DNA from: Natronohydrobacter sp.
Lineage (GTDB): Bacteria; Pseudomonadota; Alphaproteobacteria; Rhodobacterales; Rhodobacteraceae
Assembly (NCBI GenBank): GCA_007123015.1
Contig: SKSL01000152.1
Location: 1 to 23,234, forward strand
Direction of reading: 5' to 3'
Length of the DNA stretch: 23,234 bases
Shown piece after piece: positions 1-7,641 of this stretch. Made by a program: the position numbers and the translations under genes. Under the pieces are notes generated by a model that was given only the letters and a program-made list of their open reading frames with translations, did not search any database and had not been told where the DNA came from. Numbering within the stretch: position 1 is the stretch's first letter; each line of letters begins with the position of its first letter.

Positions 1-708
1 TCGCGCATCTGGCCCGTCAGTTGGCTAGGCAAAGGCTATGTCAATATCGTGCGCGGCGTGCCCGATATCGTCTTCTTCATGTTTGTTCCCATCGCATTGG
101 GCCAGGGGATCGAATGGGTCTGGCACCACATCCAATGCCCTGACTGGGACCAGCCGATCCGGCAGGGAAATGATTTCATCGTTTGCCGCGAAGCCAAGAT
201 CCCGGGGGTGAACGCGCCCGCATGGGTGCGCGATGTCTACGCCTTTTCAATGGCAGTTGTTGCCTTTGCCCTTGTGTTCGGGGCCTTCGCCGCGAATACG
301 CTCTATGGCGCGATGCAGGCCGTCCCCAAAGCCCAGATCGAAACGGCCGAAGCCTATGGCATGACCCCATCCCAGACTTTCCGGCGCGTGATCATGCCGC
401 AGATGTGGGTCTATGCGCTGCCCGGCCTGTCGAATATCTGGCAGATCCTGATCAAGGCCACGCCGCTTCTTTTCCTGCTGGGCTTGCAGGACGCGGTGTA
501 TTGGGCGCGCGAACTCGGGGGTCAGAAGACCTCGCTCTACGCGTATCCCCATCCGGACTGGCGGGTCTGGTATTTCCTTGTGTTGCTATGCTTCTATCTG
601 TTTCTGACTTGGGGGTCCGAGCGCGTCTTCGGACATCTGAGCGCGCGGCTGTCACGCGGACAAGCCACAGCAGCGGGCGAGCGGATGCGAAAGGCGGCAG
701 CAGCATGA
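1..708 (+). CDS. Polar amino-acid-type ABC transporter permease, 5'-truncated by window edge
   Basis: This is an inner-membrane permease subunit of a polar amino acid/amine ABC importer. The frame is open to base 1, so the true start lies outside the window; the GTG at 49 is internal, because the residues before it continue the normal permease sequence into RGVPDIVFFMF. The cytoplasmic EAA loop that docks with the ATPase is visible (around GAMQAVPKAQIETAEAYGM, roughly residues 105-125 of the visible part), followed by hydrophobic segments. It sits 100 nt upstream of a second permease, as in HisQ/HisM-type pairs. The ATPase and substrate-binding protein are not in the window and may lie upstream. 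The substrate is inferred from the downstream gamma-glutamylation genes to be an amine, polyamine or amino acid; the permease sequence alone does not show it. Confidence 0.85.
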   Translation, partial: SRIWPVSWLGKGYVNIVRGVPDIVFFMFVPIALGQGIEWVWHHIQCPDWDQPIRQGNDFIVCREAKIPGVNAPAWVRDVYAFSMAVVAFALVFGAFAANTLYGAMQAVPKAQIETAEAYGMTPSQTFRRVIMPQMWVYALPGLSNIWQILIKATPLLFLLGLQDAVYWARELGGQKTSLYAYPHPDWRVWYFLVLLCFYLFLTWGSERVFGHLSARLSRGQATAAGERMRKAAAA

Positions 709-735
709 CCCGCGCTGCGCTCATTTTCTTGCTGC

Positions 736-778
736 AAATACTCCGGGGGGCGGCGCAGCCGCGGGGGCAGCGCCCCCC
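736..778. repeat. G-rich intergenic hairpin, copy 1
   Basis: Between the two permease genes a CAAATA box is followed by GGGGGGCG (745-752) and its exact complement CGCCCCCC (771-778). An alternative inner pairing is GGGGGC (763-768) with GCCCCC (772-777). A similar layout, CAAATA then a G run then a G/C inverted repeat, occurs after pheS (17233-17275). I recall similar sequences between many Rhodobacterales genes. There is no U tract, so intrinsic termination is not evident; it may act as an mRNA 3'-end or processing structure within the operon. Confidence 0.5.
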
Positions 779-808
779 ATGCCGCAGTCACGCCACGAGG
801 GCCACCCT

Positions 809-1660
809 ATGAGAAGTTGCGCAGAGAGTTTCAGTGGCTACATTCTGCGCGCTCTGGGGCGCGATTACGGTGAGCGGCTTCTGCCCCGCAACCTGGATAT
901 CACATTGTGCGACCAGATCTTCCTGATCGCCAGCGGGTTGATCTGGAACATCTATTTCGCCGGTCTCGCGATCTTTTTCGGCTTCTTCCTCGCAGTTTCG
1001 GTTGCTGTCGCGCGATTCAGCGAAAACCCATATCTCAACCGCCCTGCAGGTGTGTTCATTTTCGTTTTCCGTGGCTCTCCGCTCTTTATCCAGTTCTTCT
1101 TTTTCTACTCGGCCTTCGTGCTCTTGCCGCGCGCGGGGATCGACATTCCGTTGGGTTTCACCACTCTCACGGTCAACACCTCTGCGCTTACCACCGCGCA
1201 GGTTGGCGGGTTGATTGTCCTTGTTCTGAACACCACAGCCTATTCCGCCGAGCTGTTCGTCGGTGCGCTGCGGTCGATCCCCAAAGGCGATCTGGAAGCC
1301 GCAGATGCTTATGGCATGTCCGGTTTCACCAAATTCCGCCGTGTGGTCTTTCCGTCGATGCTGCGCCTCGCCTGGCCCAGCTACACCAATGAAGCGATTT
1401 TCCTGACGCATTCCACCACGCTTGTCTTCCTGTCGGCCTTCCCTGCGCGCCAGCAATCGGGCGAAGCTTTCTACTATGCGCGCTATTTCGTCGATCAGAC
1501 CTTCAACCCTTTTGTTGGCTATCCGATCGTCGCGGCCTATTTCGTCTTGCTGACGCTGGCGATTATCGGCCTGTTCGGTTTGGCCAATATCCGATTGAAC
1601 AGGCATTTGCCCAAAGCGCGGCGCACGCGCCTGCGCTTTCGCCCTCAATATCTGCGGTGA
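809..1660 (+). CDS. Polar amino-acid-type ABC transporter permease, second subunit
   Basis: This is the second integral-membrane subunit of the importer, 283 aa with about five or six hydrophobic helices. The EAA loop is seen in GALRSIPKGDLEAADAYGM and its continuation TKFRRVVFPSM. The ATG at 809 is chosen because GAGG lies 8 nt upstream (797-800). An in-frame start at 779 would lie inside the G-rich intergenic repeat and has no ribosome binding site. The stop is 3 nt before the next gene, so the permeases and the catabolic enzymes form one transcription unit. The substrate is inferred from the neighbours only. Confidence 0.88.
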   Translation: MRSCAESFSGYILRALGRDYGERLLPRNLDITLCDQIFLIASGLIWNIYFAGLAIFFGFFLAVSVAVARFSENPYLNRPAGVFIFVFRGSPLFIQFFFFYSAFVLLPRAGIDIPLGFTTLTVNTSALTTAQVGGLIVLVLNTTAYSAELFVGALRSIPKGDLEAADAYGMSGFTKFRRVVFPSMLRLAWPSYTNEAIFLTHSTTLVFLSAFPARQQSGEAFYYARYFVDQTFNPFVGYPIVAAYFVLLTLAIIGLFGLANIRLNRHLPKARRTRLRFRPQYLR

Positions 1661-1663
1661 TCC

Positions 1664-2989
1664 ATGACGCCTGATCCCACGCTCTTGCGCAATATCCGGG
1701 TGACAGTCGCGGATCTGAATGGGCAGGCGCGCGCCAAGCGCATGCCGGCCAGTGCCTATGACAAGCTGATCGCCGGGCAGGCCAAGATGCCGCTTTCTGC
1801 GCTCAATCTTGATATCTGGGGCAATGATATCGCAGGCAGCCCGCTTCTGTTCGAGAGCGGCGATGCGGATGGTTTTCTGCGCCCGACCGAGCGCGGGCTC
1901 TTGCCCATGCCCTGGATCGGCCCTGACGCGGGGTTGCTGCCGATGTGGATGTATCACGCAGATGGCCAACCTTTCGCGGGCGACCCGCGCCATGCGCTGG
2001 CCATGATCAAGGGCCGACTCGATGCAAAAGGCTGGCGCGCCGTGACCGCAACCGAGCTGGAATTCTATCTGATCGATAACAGCGATGGCACATTTCAGCC
2101 ACCGCGCAGCCCGATCTCGGGACAGCGCAGCGCCGGGGCCGATACGCTGTCCATGCGCATGCTTGACGACTTCAACGCGTTTTTCGATGCGCTCTATGCG
2201 GGCTGCGAGGCGATGGGGATCGCTGCCGACACAGCCACATCCGAGGCCGGACCGGGTCAGTTTGAAATCAATCTTGCCCATAGCGATGATCCGCTGCGCA
2301 TGGCTGATGATACCTGGCTGTTCAAGCTGCTGACCCAGCGGATTGCGCGCGCGCATGGCATGGCCGCGAGTTTCATGGCCAAGCCCTATCCCGAAGCGTC
2401 CGGCAACGGGCTGCATTTGCATGTCTCGATCCTTGATCGCGATGGCAAAAATATTTTTGACGATGGTGGACCGCAGGGAACACCGGCGCTGCGCCACGCC
2501 ATCGCGGGTGTCTTGCAGCTCATGCCTGCTGCGACATTGATCTGTGCGCCCCATGCCAACAGCTATGACCGATTGGTACCCCATGCGCATGCGCCCACTG
2601 GGATCTGCTGGGCCTATGAGAACCGCACAGCTTCGGTTCGTGTCCCTGTCGGCCCGCCGAAATCACGCCGCTTCGAACATCGGGTGGCAGGCGGTGATGC
2701 GAACCCTTATCTTCTGCTGGCGGCGACTCTGGGGGCCGCGCTGCACGGTGTGGAAGAACACAGCACCTTGCCCGCGCCCATTACAGGCGATGCCTACGCG
2801 CTCGAGCTGCCGCAAATTCCCGACACATGGCCGGCAGCGCTGGCGACATTCGCAAACGAGCCCTTGATGTCGCGTCTGTTTGATCCGATGCTGATCGACA
2901 ATCTGATCCGCACGAAGCGACAGGAAATCTTGGGTATCGAGACACTCTCCGAGCAGACCGTGCGCGATCTCTACCTTGAGGTCGTCTGA
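1664..2989 (+). CDS. Glutamine-synthetase-family gamma-glutamyl-amine ligase (PuuA-like), first copy
   Basis: This 441-aa protein of the glutamine synthetase fold is expected to join glutamate to an amine using ATP. Seen in order: an N-terminal beta-grasp region; the metal/glutamate-binding ATELEFYL; EAGPGQFEIN; the ATP-site NGLHLHVS; the arginine-bearing NRTASVRVP; and the C-terminal AGGDANPYLLLAA. It is shorter than the housekeeping GlnA at 17370-18776 and lacks that enzyme's adenylylation segment. Linkage to an amidotransferase, a second ligase and an FAD oxidase points to gamma-glutamylputrescine-type catabolism and not to ammonia assimilation. The actual amine cannot be read from the sequence; ethanolamine, isopropylamine, putrescine and other amines all have ligases of this family. 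It starts 3 nt after the permease stop. Confidence 0.85.
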   Translation: MTPDPTLLRNIRVTVADLNGQARAKRMPASAYDKLIAGQAKMPLSALNLDIWGNDIAGSPLLFESGDADGFLRPTERGLLPMPWIGPDAGLLPMWMYHADGQPFAGDPRHALAMIKGRLDAKGWRAVTATELEFYLIDNSDGTFQPPRSPISGQRSAGADTLSMRMLDDFNAFFDALYAGCEAMGIAADTATSEAGPGQFEINLAHSDDPLRMADDTWLFKLLTQRIARAHGMAASFMAKPYPEASGNGLHLHVSILDRDGKNIFDDGGPQGTPALRHAIAGVLQLMPAATLICAPHANSYDRLVPHAHAPTGICWAYENRTASVRVPVGPPKSRRFEHRVAGGDANPYLLLAATLGAALHGVEEHSTLPAPITGDAYALELPQIPDTWPAALATFANEPLMSRLFDPMLIDNLIRTKRQEILGIETLSEQTVRDLYLEVV

Positions 2990-3027
2990 CATCTGTGCGG
3001 GTGACCAAACTGAAGCGAGCCAAAACC

Positions 3028-3732
3028 ATGAAGATCGGTATCCTGCAAACTGGCCAATCGCCCGAGGCCCTGCGCGACACGCTGGGCGATTACCCGGATC
3101 ATTTCGCGCGCTTGCTCGATGGGTATGGCCTCGAATTTGTCACCTGGCATGTCGAAGCGATGGAGTTTCCCGCCAGCGTTTGCGATGCGGATGGCTGGCT
3201 GATCACAGGGTCGCGCCACGGCGTCTATGAGGCGCATGCCTTCATCCCGCCCCTGGAACAGTTCATCCGCGATGCGCTGGCCGCTGGACGTCCTGTCGTA
3301 GGCATCTGCTTCGGACATCAGATCATGGCGCAGGCGCTGGGCGGGACCGTCACGAAATTCGAGGGCGGCTGGGCCGTCGGTGCGCAAGAGTATGATTTCG
3401 AAGGAGAAACACTCACGTTGAACGCGTGGCATCGGGACCAGGTGATCACGCCGCCCGAGACAGTACAGGTGCTTGCCAGCAACGCGTTCTGCGCGCATGC
3501 TGCGCTCGGCTATGGCACTCTGGGCTATTCGGTTCAGGCCCATCCGGAATTTGACGACGCCTTCATCAACGGTCTTATCGAAACGCGCGGACACGGATTG
3601 GTGCCAGCCCCGCTTCTGCAAGCGGCGCGCGCGCAGGAAGGCGGGCCGCGTCACTCAGATCGGATTGCCGCAAGGATCGCTGCGCATTTCAAGTCAAACC
3701 TGCGCGCCACAACGTCACCGGAGGCGACATGA
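3028..3732 (+). CDS. Class I glutamine amidotransferase-like hydrolase (PuuD-type role)
   Basis: This is a 234-aa class I glutamine amidotransferase domain standing alone, with no synthetase partner domain. The nucleophile elbow GICFGHQ puts Cys at residue 94, and QAHPEF gives His172 and Glu174, so the catalytic triad is intact. In the Puu pathway such enzymes hydrolyse gamma-glutamyl-GABA to glutamate and GABA; that role is inferred here from its position between two ligases. By sequence style it is closer to GMP-synthase-like GATases than to E. coli PuuD (peptidase C26), so an ordinary glutaminase role is possible. The ATG at 3028 follows GAAGCGAG by 8 nt; an upstream in-frame GTG at 2995 is less likely. 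The stop overlaps the next start (ATGA). Confidence 0.8.
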   Translation: MKIGILQTGQSPEALRDTLGDYPDHFARLLDGYGLEFVTWHVEAMEFPASVCDADGWLITGSRHGVYEAHAFIPPLEQFIRDALAAGRPVVGICFGHQIMAQALGGTVTKFEGGWAVGAQEYDFEGETLTLNAWHRDQVITPPETVQVLASNAFCAHAALGYGTLGYSVQAHPEFDDAFINGLIETRGHGLVPAPLLQAARAQEGGPRHSDRIAARIAAHFKSNLRATTSPEAT

Positions 3733-5084
3733 GCACTTGGCGAAAAAATATCCCGCAAGCGGCACAGGATTTTCTGTTTGATCGCCGCCTTGACGAGATC
3801 GAGTGCATCATTGCCGACATGGCAGGCGTCGCGCGCGGCAAGGCCATGCCCGCTTTCAAATTTGGCGAAGATACCAAATATTACTTGCCCAATTCGATCT
3901 TTCTGCAAACGATCACCGGGGGCTGGGCCGATTTCAAGGACGGGGCCGATCTGGAACCTGACATGATCATGCGCCCCGATTTCGCGACGGCCACCGCCGC
4001 GCCCTGGACCGCCGACTGGACGCTGCAGATCATTCATGACGCCGAAGACAGCGACGGCCGCCCCATTCCGACCGCGCCGCGCAACGTGCTGAAACATGTT
4101 CTGGATCTGTATCGCGCCGAGGGTTGGCAGCCTGTGGTCGCGCCTGAGATGGAGTTTTTCTTCGTCGCCCGCAATCTCGATCCCAATATGCCGATCATCC
4201 CGCCCATGGGCCGCACTGGCCGGCGCGCTGCAGCGCGGCAGGCCTATTCCATGTCGGCTGTCGATGAATATGGCAAGGTGATCGACGATATTTACGACTT
4301 CGCCGAAGCCATGGGGCTTGAGATCGACGGCATGATGCAGGAAGGCGGTGCGGGCCAGGTCGAGATCAATCTGGTCCATGGCGATCCGCTGAAACTGGCC
4401 GATCAGGTCTTCTATTTCAAACGCATGATCCGCGAAGCAGCTTTGCGCCATGACATGTTCGCGACCTTCATGGCCAAGCCGATTGAGGGCGAGCCGGGCA
4501 GTGCCATGCATATTCACCATTCGGTGATCGATATGGCGACGGGGGCCAACATCTTTTCAACGCAAGAGGGCAAGAGCACGGACTCTTTCATGCATTTCAT
4601 TGGCGGATTGCAGCGGCATCTACCTTCTGCTGTGGCGCTGATCGCGCCCTATGTGAACAGCTACCGCCGCTATGTCCCGGATTTCGCCGCTCCGATCAAT
4701 CTGGAATGGGGCAATGACAATCGCACGACCGGGTTGCGCGTGCCGATTTCCTCGCCCGCCTCGCGCCGGGTTGAGAATCGGCTGGCAGGGATGGATTGCA
4801 ACCCCTATCTGGGGATCGCTGCCTCGCTTGCCTGTGGCTATCTGGGGCTGAAGGAACGCATCGGACCACGCGAGGAATGTCGTACCAATGCCTATATGGA
4901 TGACAATGATCTGCCGATGACACTGGGCGCGGCGCTCGAACTTTTTGAGGAGGCGTCGGCATTGCATGAAATCCTCGACCCTGAATTCTGCCGTATCTAT
5001 GCAGCCGTGAAGCGCAATGAATACAATGAGTTCCTGCAGGTCATCAGCCCTTGGGAACGCGAGCATCTGCTGTTGAACGTATGA
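3729..5084 (+). CDS. Glutamine-synthetase-family gamma-glutamyl-amine ligase (PuuA-like), second copy
   Basis: This 451-aa glutamine synthetase family protein is clearly different in sequence from the first ligase in the operon. Catalytic landmarks are PEMEFFF, GGAGQVEIN, SAMHIHHS, NRTTGLRVP and GMDCNPYLGIAASLACGYLG. The opening residues (FDRRLDEIECIIADMAGVARGKAMP) are typical of PuuA-like ligases. GGAGG lies 4 nt upstream of the ATG. The gene overlaps the amidotransferase by 4 nt at its start and the FAD oxidase by 4 nt at its end, so translation is probably coupled throughout. Of the two ligases, this one, directly ahead of a PuuB-like oxidase, is the better candidate for gamma-glutamylputrescine synthetase. 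Substrate identity is inference. Confidence 0.87.
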   Translation: MSTWRKNIPQAAQDFLFDRRLDEIECIIADMAGVARGKAMPAFKFGEDTKYYLPNSIFLQTITGGWADFKDGADLEPDMIMRPDFATATAAPWTADWTLQIIHDAEDSDGRPIPTAPRNVLKHVLDLYRAEGWQPVVAPEMEFFFVARNLDPNMPIIPPMGRTGRRAAARQAYSMSAVDEYGKVIDDIYDFAEAMGLEIDGMMQEGGAGQVEINLVHGDPLKLADQVFYFKRMIREAALRHDMFATFMAKPIEGEPGSAMHIHHSVIDMATGANIFSTQEGKSTDSFMHFIGGLQRHLPSAVALIAPYVNSYRRYVPDFAAPINLEWGNDNRTTGLRVPISSPASRRVENRLAGMDCNPYLGIAASLACGYLGLKERIGPREECRTNAYMDDNDLPMTLGAALELFEEASALHEILDPEFCRIYAAVKRNEYNEFLQVISPWEREHLLLNV

Positions 5085-6376
5085 ATCTGCTTTTTGCCAA
5101 TGACCGGGTCGGTGCCTATCCGTCCAGCTACTACGCTGCGACTGCGGATCTGTTGCCGTTGCAACCAGCCCTGCAGGGTGCTGTCCGGGCGGATGTCTGC
5201 ATCATCGGGGCTGGCTATACAGGGCTTTCAGCGGCGCTGCATCTGGCCGAGCGCGGCTACTCTGTGGTCGTGCTGGACGCGCAGCGCATGGGCTTTGGGG
5301 CGTCTGGGCGAAATGGCGGGCAAGTCGGACCAGGGCAGCGGATCGAACAAGACGTGATCGAGCGCATGATGGGGCGGGCAGATGCGCGCAAGCTCTGGGA
5401 GATTGGCTTGCAGGCGCGCGATCTGGTGCGCTCACTGGTTGATCGCTTCGAGATGGATGTGGCATGGCGACCGGGTGTGTTGCATGCAGATTGGCATGCG
5501 CGCGATGTCCCCCATGCGCATGCCTATGCTGAAAAGCTGGCCCGGGACTATGACTATACCGAGATCGAGGCACTGGACAGGGGCGCTGTGCAAGCCATTG
5601 TGCGCACAGAGGTCTATCAGGGCGGGACGCTGGATCATGGGGCAGGGCATCTGCACCCGCTGCGCTATGTGCTGGGCCTTGGGCGCGCGGCCCTCGGCGC
5701 GGGCGTTCGGATTTTCGAGCAGTCACTGGTCATGGATATCCAGCACGGCGCGAAATCGAGGGTCCAGACCGCGCATGGTCATGTCGAGGCCGACCATGTG
5801 CTTATCGCAGCCAATGGCTATCTGGGCAATCTGGTGCCGCAGGTTGCAGCCAAGGTCATGCCGATCAACAATTTCATCATCGCGACAGAGCCGTTGCCCA
5901 CAGGCACAGTGCTGACGCGCGATGTGGCAGTGGCCGACAGCAAATTCGTGATCAACTATTTCCGGCTGTCTGAGGACGGGCGGCTTTTGTTCGGTGGCGG
6001 CGAAAGCTACGGCTATGGTTTTCCCGATATCATCCGGACAGTGCGCAAGCCGATGCTTGAAGTTTTCCCGCAGTTGAAAGAAGTCCCCATTTCGCATGCT
6101 TGGGGGGGGACATTGGCGATCACCATGACCCGGCTGCCTTGTTTCATGCGTCTGGCGCCAAATGTGTTCTCAGCTTCGGGCTATTCCGGGCATGGGGTCG
6201 CATTGGCGACACTCGCAGGGCAGATCATGGCCGAGACTGTTGCCGGACAGTCGGAGCGCTTCGACGTGATGGCGCGGGCAAAGCTGCCAAGCTTTCCGGG
6301 CGGGCGCAGGTTACGAAGCCCACTCCTGGTCTTGGCGATGACCTGGTATGGGTTGCGCGACAGGCTCGGGCTTTGA
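5081..6376 (+). CDS. puuB: FAD-dependent gamma-glutamylputrescine oxidase-like enzyme
   Basis: This is a 431-aa FAD-dependent oxidoreductase of the DAO family. The N-terminal dinucleotide fold is plain: ADVCIIGAGYTGLSAALHL with GAGYTG at residues 43-48, then ASGRNGGQVGPGQ. A late FAD-contacting segment FSASGYSGHGVALATLAGQ and the ending MTWYGLRDRLGL match PuuB-like oxidases of this order. It is expected to oxidise a gamma-glutamylated amine to the aldehyde, releasing ammonia and hydrogen peroxide. The ATG at 5081 overlaps the ligase stop (ATGA); a longer in-frame start at 5051 lies inside the ligase gene. No PuuC-type aldehyde dehydrogenase follows, so that step must be encoded elsewhere. A glycine- or other amine-oxidase specificity remains possible. 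Confidence 0.85.
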   Translation: MNLLFANDRVGAYPSSYYAATADLLPLQPALQGAVRADVCIIGAGYTGLSAALHLAERGYSVVVLDAQRMGFGASGRNGGQVGPGQRIEQDVIERMMGRADARKLWEIGLQARDLVRSLVDRFEMDVAWRPGVLHADWHARDVPHAHAYAEKLARDYDYTEIEALDRGAVQAIVRTEVYQGGTLDHGAGHLHPLRYVLGLGRAALGAGVRIFEQSLVMDIQHGAKSRVQTAHGHVEADHVLIAANGYLGNLVPQVAAKVMPINNFIIATEPLPTGTVLTRDVAVADSKFVINYFRLSEDGRLLFGGGESYGYGFPDIIRTVRKPMLEVFPQLKEVPISHAWGGTLAITMTRLPCFMRLAPNVFSASGYSGHGVALATLAGQIMAETVAGQSERFDVMARAKLPSFPGGRRLRSPLLVLAMTWYGLRDRLGL

Positions 6377-6386
6377 ACCGCGCAGG

Positions 6387-6415
6387 GTAGGGTGCGTGCT
6401 AAGCACGCACCCTAC
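6387..6415. terminator. Perfect 13-bp hairpin between convergent puuB and phaR
   Basis: GTAGGGTGCGTGC (6387-6399), a TAA loop and the exact complement (6403-6415) form a very stable hairpin between two converging genes. It starts 10 nt after the oxidase stop and overlaps the phaR stop codon (6412-6414). No T run follows on either strand, so it is not a textbook intrinsic terminator. It may be a Rho-associated or RNA-stabilising 3' end. I recall very similar sequences as dispersed intergenic repeats in Rhodobacterales. Confidence 0.6.
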
Positions 6416-6960
6416 GAACGTCCGTTCATGCCCGAGAGCTTTTTCTGCAACTCCGCCAGTTGCTTCTTGATGTCGTCCAGATCATCCTTGTCTTCGGTTT
6501 CTTCATCCGTTTTCGGAAGACCGGGCCAGCCCGTCATCATGGTTTTCATGAAGGCCTGTTGCTGGCGCTGCATTTCGTCAAACCCCGGCATGGCCGACAT
6601 CGGATTGGCTTTGGTCATGTTCTCCATGATTTTCGACTGCCCCTCGCGCAGCATCTCGAAAGACATGGCCAGGAATTCCGGCACGACGCTTTGAGCCTGT
6701 GTCGTGTAACTGCGCACCAGATCGGTCAGCACATCAATTGGCAGGACATTCTCGCCGCGGCTTTCATGCTCGGCAATGATCTGCAGCAGATATTGCCGGG
6801 TCAGGTCGTCACCCGATTTCAGATCGACGATCTGCACCTCGCGTCCTTCGCGGATGAAACCCGCGATATCCTCGAGCGTCACGTAATCACTGGTCTCTGT
6901 ATTATACAGCCTGCGGCTGGCATATCGCTTGATCAGGAGTGGCTTGGCGGTGTCGGACAT
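6412..6960 (-). CDS. phaR: PHB-responsive transcriptional repressor PhaR
   Basis: This 182-aa protein carries the PHA-accumulation regulator DNA-binding signature near its N terminus (LLIKRYASRRLYNTETSDYV followed by TLEDIAGFI), then the PHB_acc region and a charged, probably coiled C terminus. PhaR represses phaP and its own gene and is released when it binds nascent PHB granules; this is established for Paracoccus denitrificans and Rhodobacter sphaeroides. The ATG at 6960 is chosen because GAGGGG lies just upstream on the minus strand; the longer frame to 7020 starts inside non-conserved sequence. A near-perfect PhaR operator lies 26 nt upstream (6986-6996), suggesting autoregulation. A terminator separates it from phaP, so it probably has its own promoter. 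Confidence 0.95.
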   Translation of the reverse strand: MSDTAKPLLIKRYASRRLYNTETSDYVTLEDIAGFIREGREVQIVDLKSGDDLTRQYLLQIIAEHESRGENVLPIDVLTDLVRSYTTQAQSVVPEFLAMSFEMLREGQSKIMENMTKANPMSAMPGFDEMQRQQQAFMKTMMTGWPGLPKTDEETEDKDDLDDIKKQLAELQKKLSGMNGRS

Positions 6961-6985
6961 GGTTCCCCCCTCAGACCGAACGATT

Positions 6986-6996
6986 TTGCAGTGCAG
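6986..6996. promoter_or_regulatory. PhaR operator-like site upstream of phaR (one mismatch)
   Basis: TTGC-AGT-GCAG differs at one base from the CTGC-N3-GCAG site seen three times upstream of phaP. It lies 26 nt before the phaR start codon, between the phaP terminator and phaR, where autorepression by PhaR would be expected. Confidence 0.65.
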
Positions 6997-7015
6997 CAAG
7001 ACTAGACGGGCTTTG

Positions 7016-7052
7016 TGCAAAAGGAAAGGGCGAGCGTCATGCGCTCGCCCTT
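7016..7052 (-). terminator. Intrinsic terminator after phaP
   Basis: On the minus strand an 11-bp perfect stem (7042-7052 with 7026-7036, loop 7037-7041) is followed by the T-rich tract TTTCCTTTT. It lies 51 nt after the phaP stop and before phaR. It should end most phaP transcripts, so abundant phasin mRNA need not give high repressor expression. Confidence 0.75.
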
Positions 7053-7103
7053 AAGTAAGGCATCTTCAGGGAGGATCGGATGCCTGGATCGAAGTCTGGC
7101 AGA

Positions 7104-7550
7104 TTACTTCGCAGGTGACGTAGCTTTGGCAGCTTTGGTTGCCGTGTCCGTTGCTTTCTTGACAGCAGCGGTCGTTTCTTCCTGCATGTCCTTGCCTGCA
7201 GCCATCATCAGCTCAACTGTGTCCATCTGCACTTTTTTCGCGATTTCAGCGAAAGCAGCGACATGCTCAGCAGCCATTTCAGCCGAGGAGGATGCAAAAT
7301 CGGTCATCGCTTTGGAATAGTCAGCCGGATCGTCCTTGACGGTCGAGATCTCGCCGACTTTGGCCAATGTGGATTTGGTCCACTTGGTCGAAACTTCGGT
7401 GGATTTCTCAGCAGCTTCCAGAGCAACTTTGCTCATCTTCTCGGCAAGAGCAGCTTGCGATTTGAAAGCGTCCTGCATGGCGGTCGTATCCATCGGGAAA
7501 GCGCCCATCATGTCTTTCATCATCTTGGTGTAGTCAACAGTCGTGGTCAT
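7104..7550 (-). CDS. phaP: Phasin, PHB granule-coat protein
   Basis: This is a 148-aa phasin_2-type protein that coats polyhydroxybutyrate granules and limits their coalescence. The composition is typical: rich in Ala, Lys, Met and Thr, with an amphipathic helical body (for example QAALAEKMSKVALEAAEKST) and an alanine/lysine tail (ATKAAKATSPAK). The ATG at 7550 is preceded by AAGGAG about 7 nt away on the minus strand; a longer frame to 7586 has no such support. The gene is between phaC and phaR on the same strand, with a terminator after it and PhaR operators before it, so its expression should follow PHB accumulation. Confidence 0.93.
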   Translation of the reverse strand: MTTTVDYTKMMKDMMGAFPMDTTAMQDAFKSQAALAEKMSKVALEAAEKSTEVSTKWTKSTLAKVGEISTVKDDPADYSKAMTDFASSSAEMAAEHVAAFAEIAKKVQMDTVELMMAAGKDMQEETTAAVKKATDTATKAAKATSPAK

Positions 7551-7612
7551 GGCGTTTCTCCTTGGTCCATGTCTCTTGCAGGTCATCTCTGTTTGCCCTG
7601 CTTGTGATAGAC

Positions 7613-7641
7613 AATATGCATGCTGCAGCGCAGCAATTCAA
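7613..7641 (-). promoter_or_regulatory. phaP: Possible sigma70 promoter of phaP
   Basis: Read on the minus strand, TTGAAT (7636-7641) and CATATT (7613-7618) are separated by exactly 17 bp, about 60 nt upstream of the phaP start. The PhaR site at 7623-7633 lies entirely within the spacer, which would explain repression by blocking RNA polymerase. The hexamers are imperfect, so this is inference. Confidence 0.5.

Noticed and set aside
788..2590. 600-aa minus-strand open frame
   Set aside because: It is antisense to the permease and the first ligase, both with clear family motifs; it is rich in Arg, Gln, His and Gly with no domain, as expected from GC-rich codon bias.
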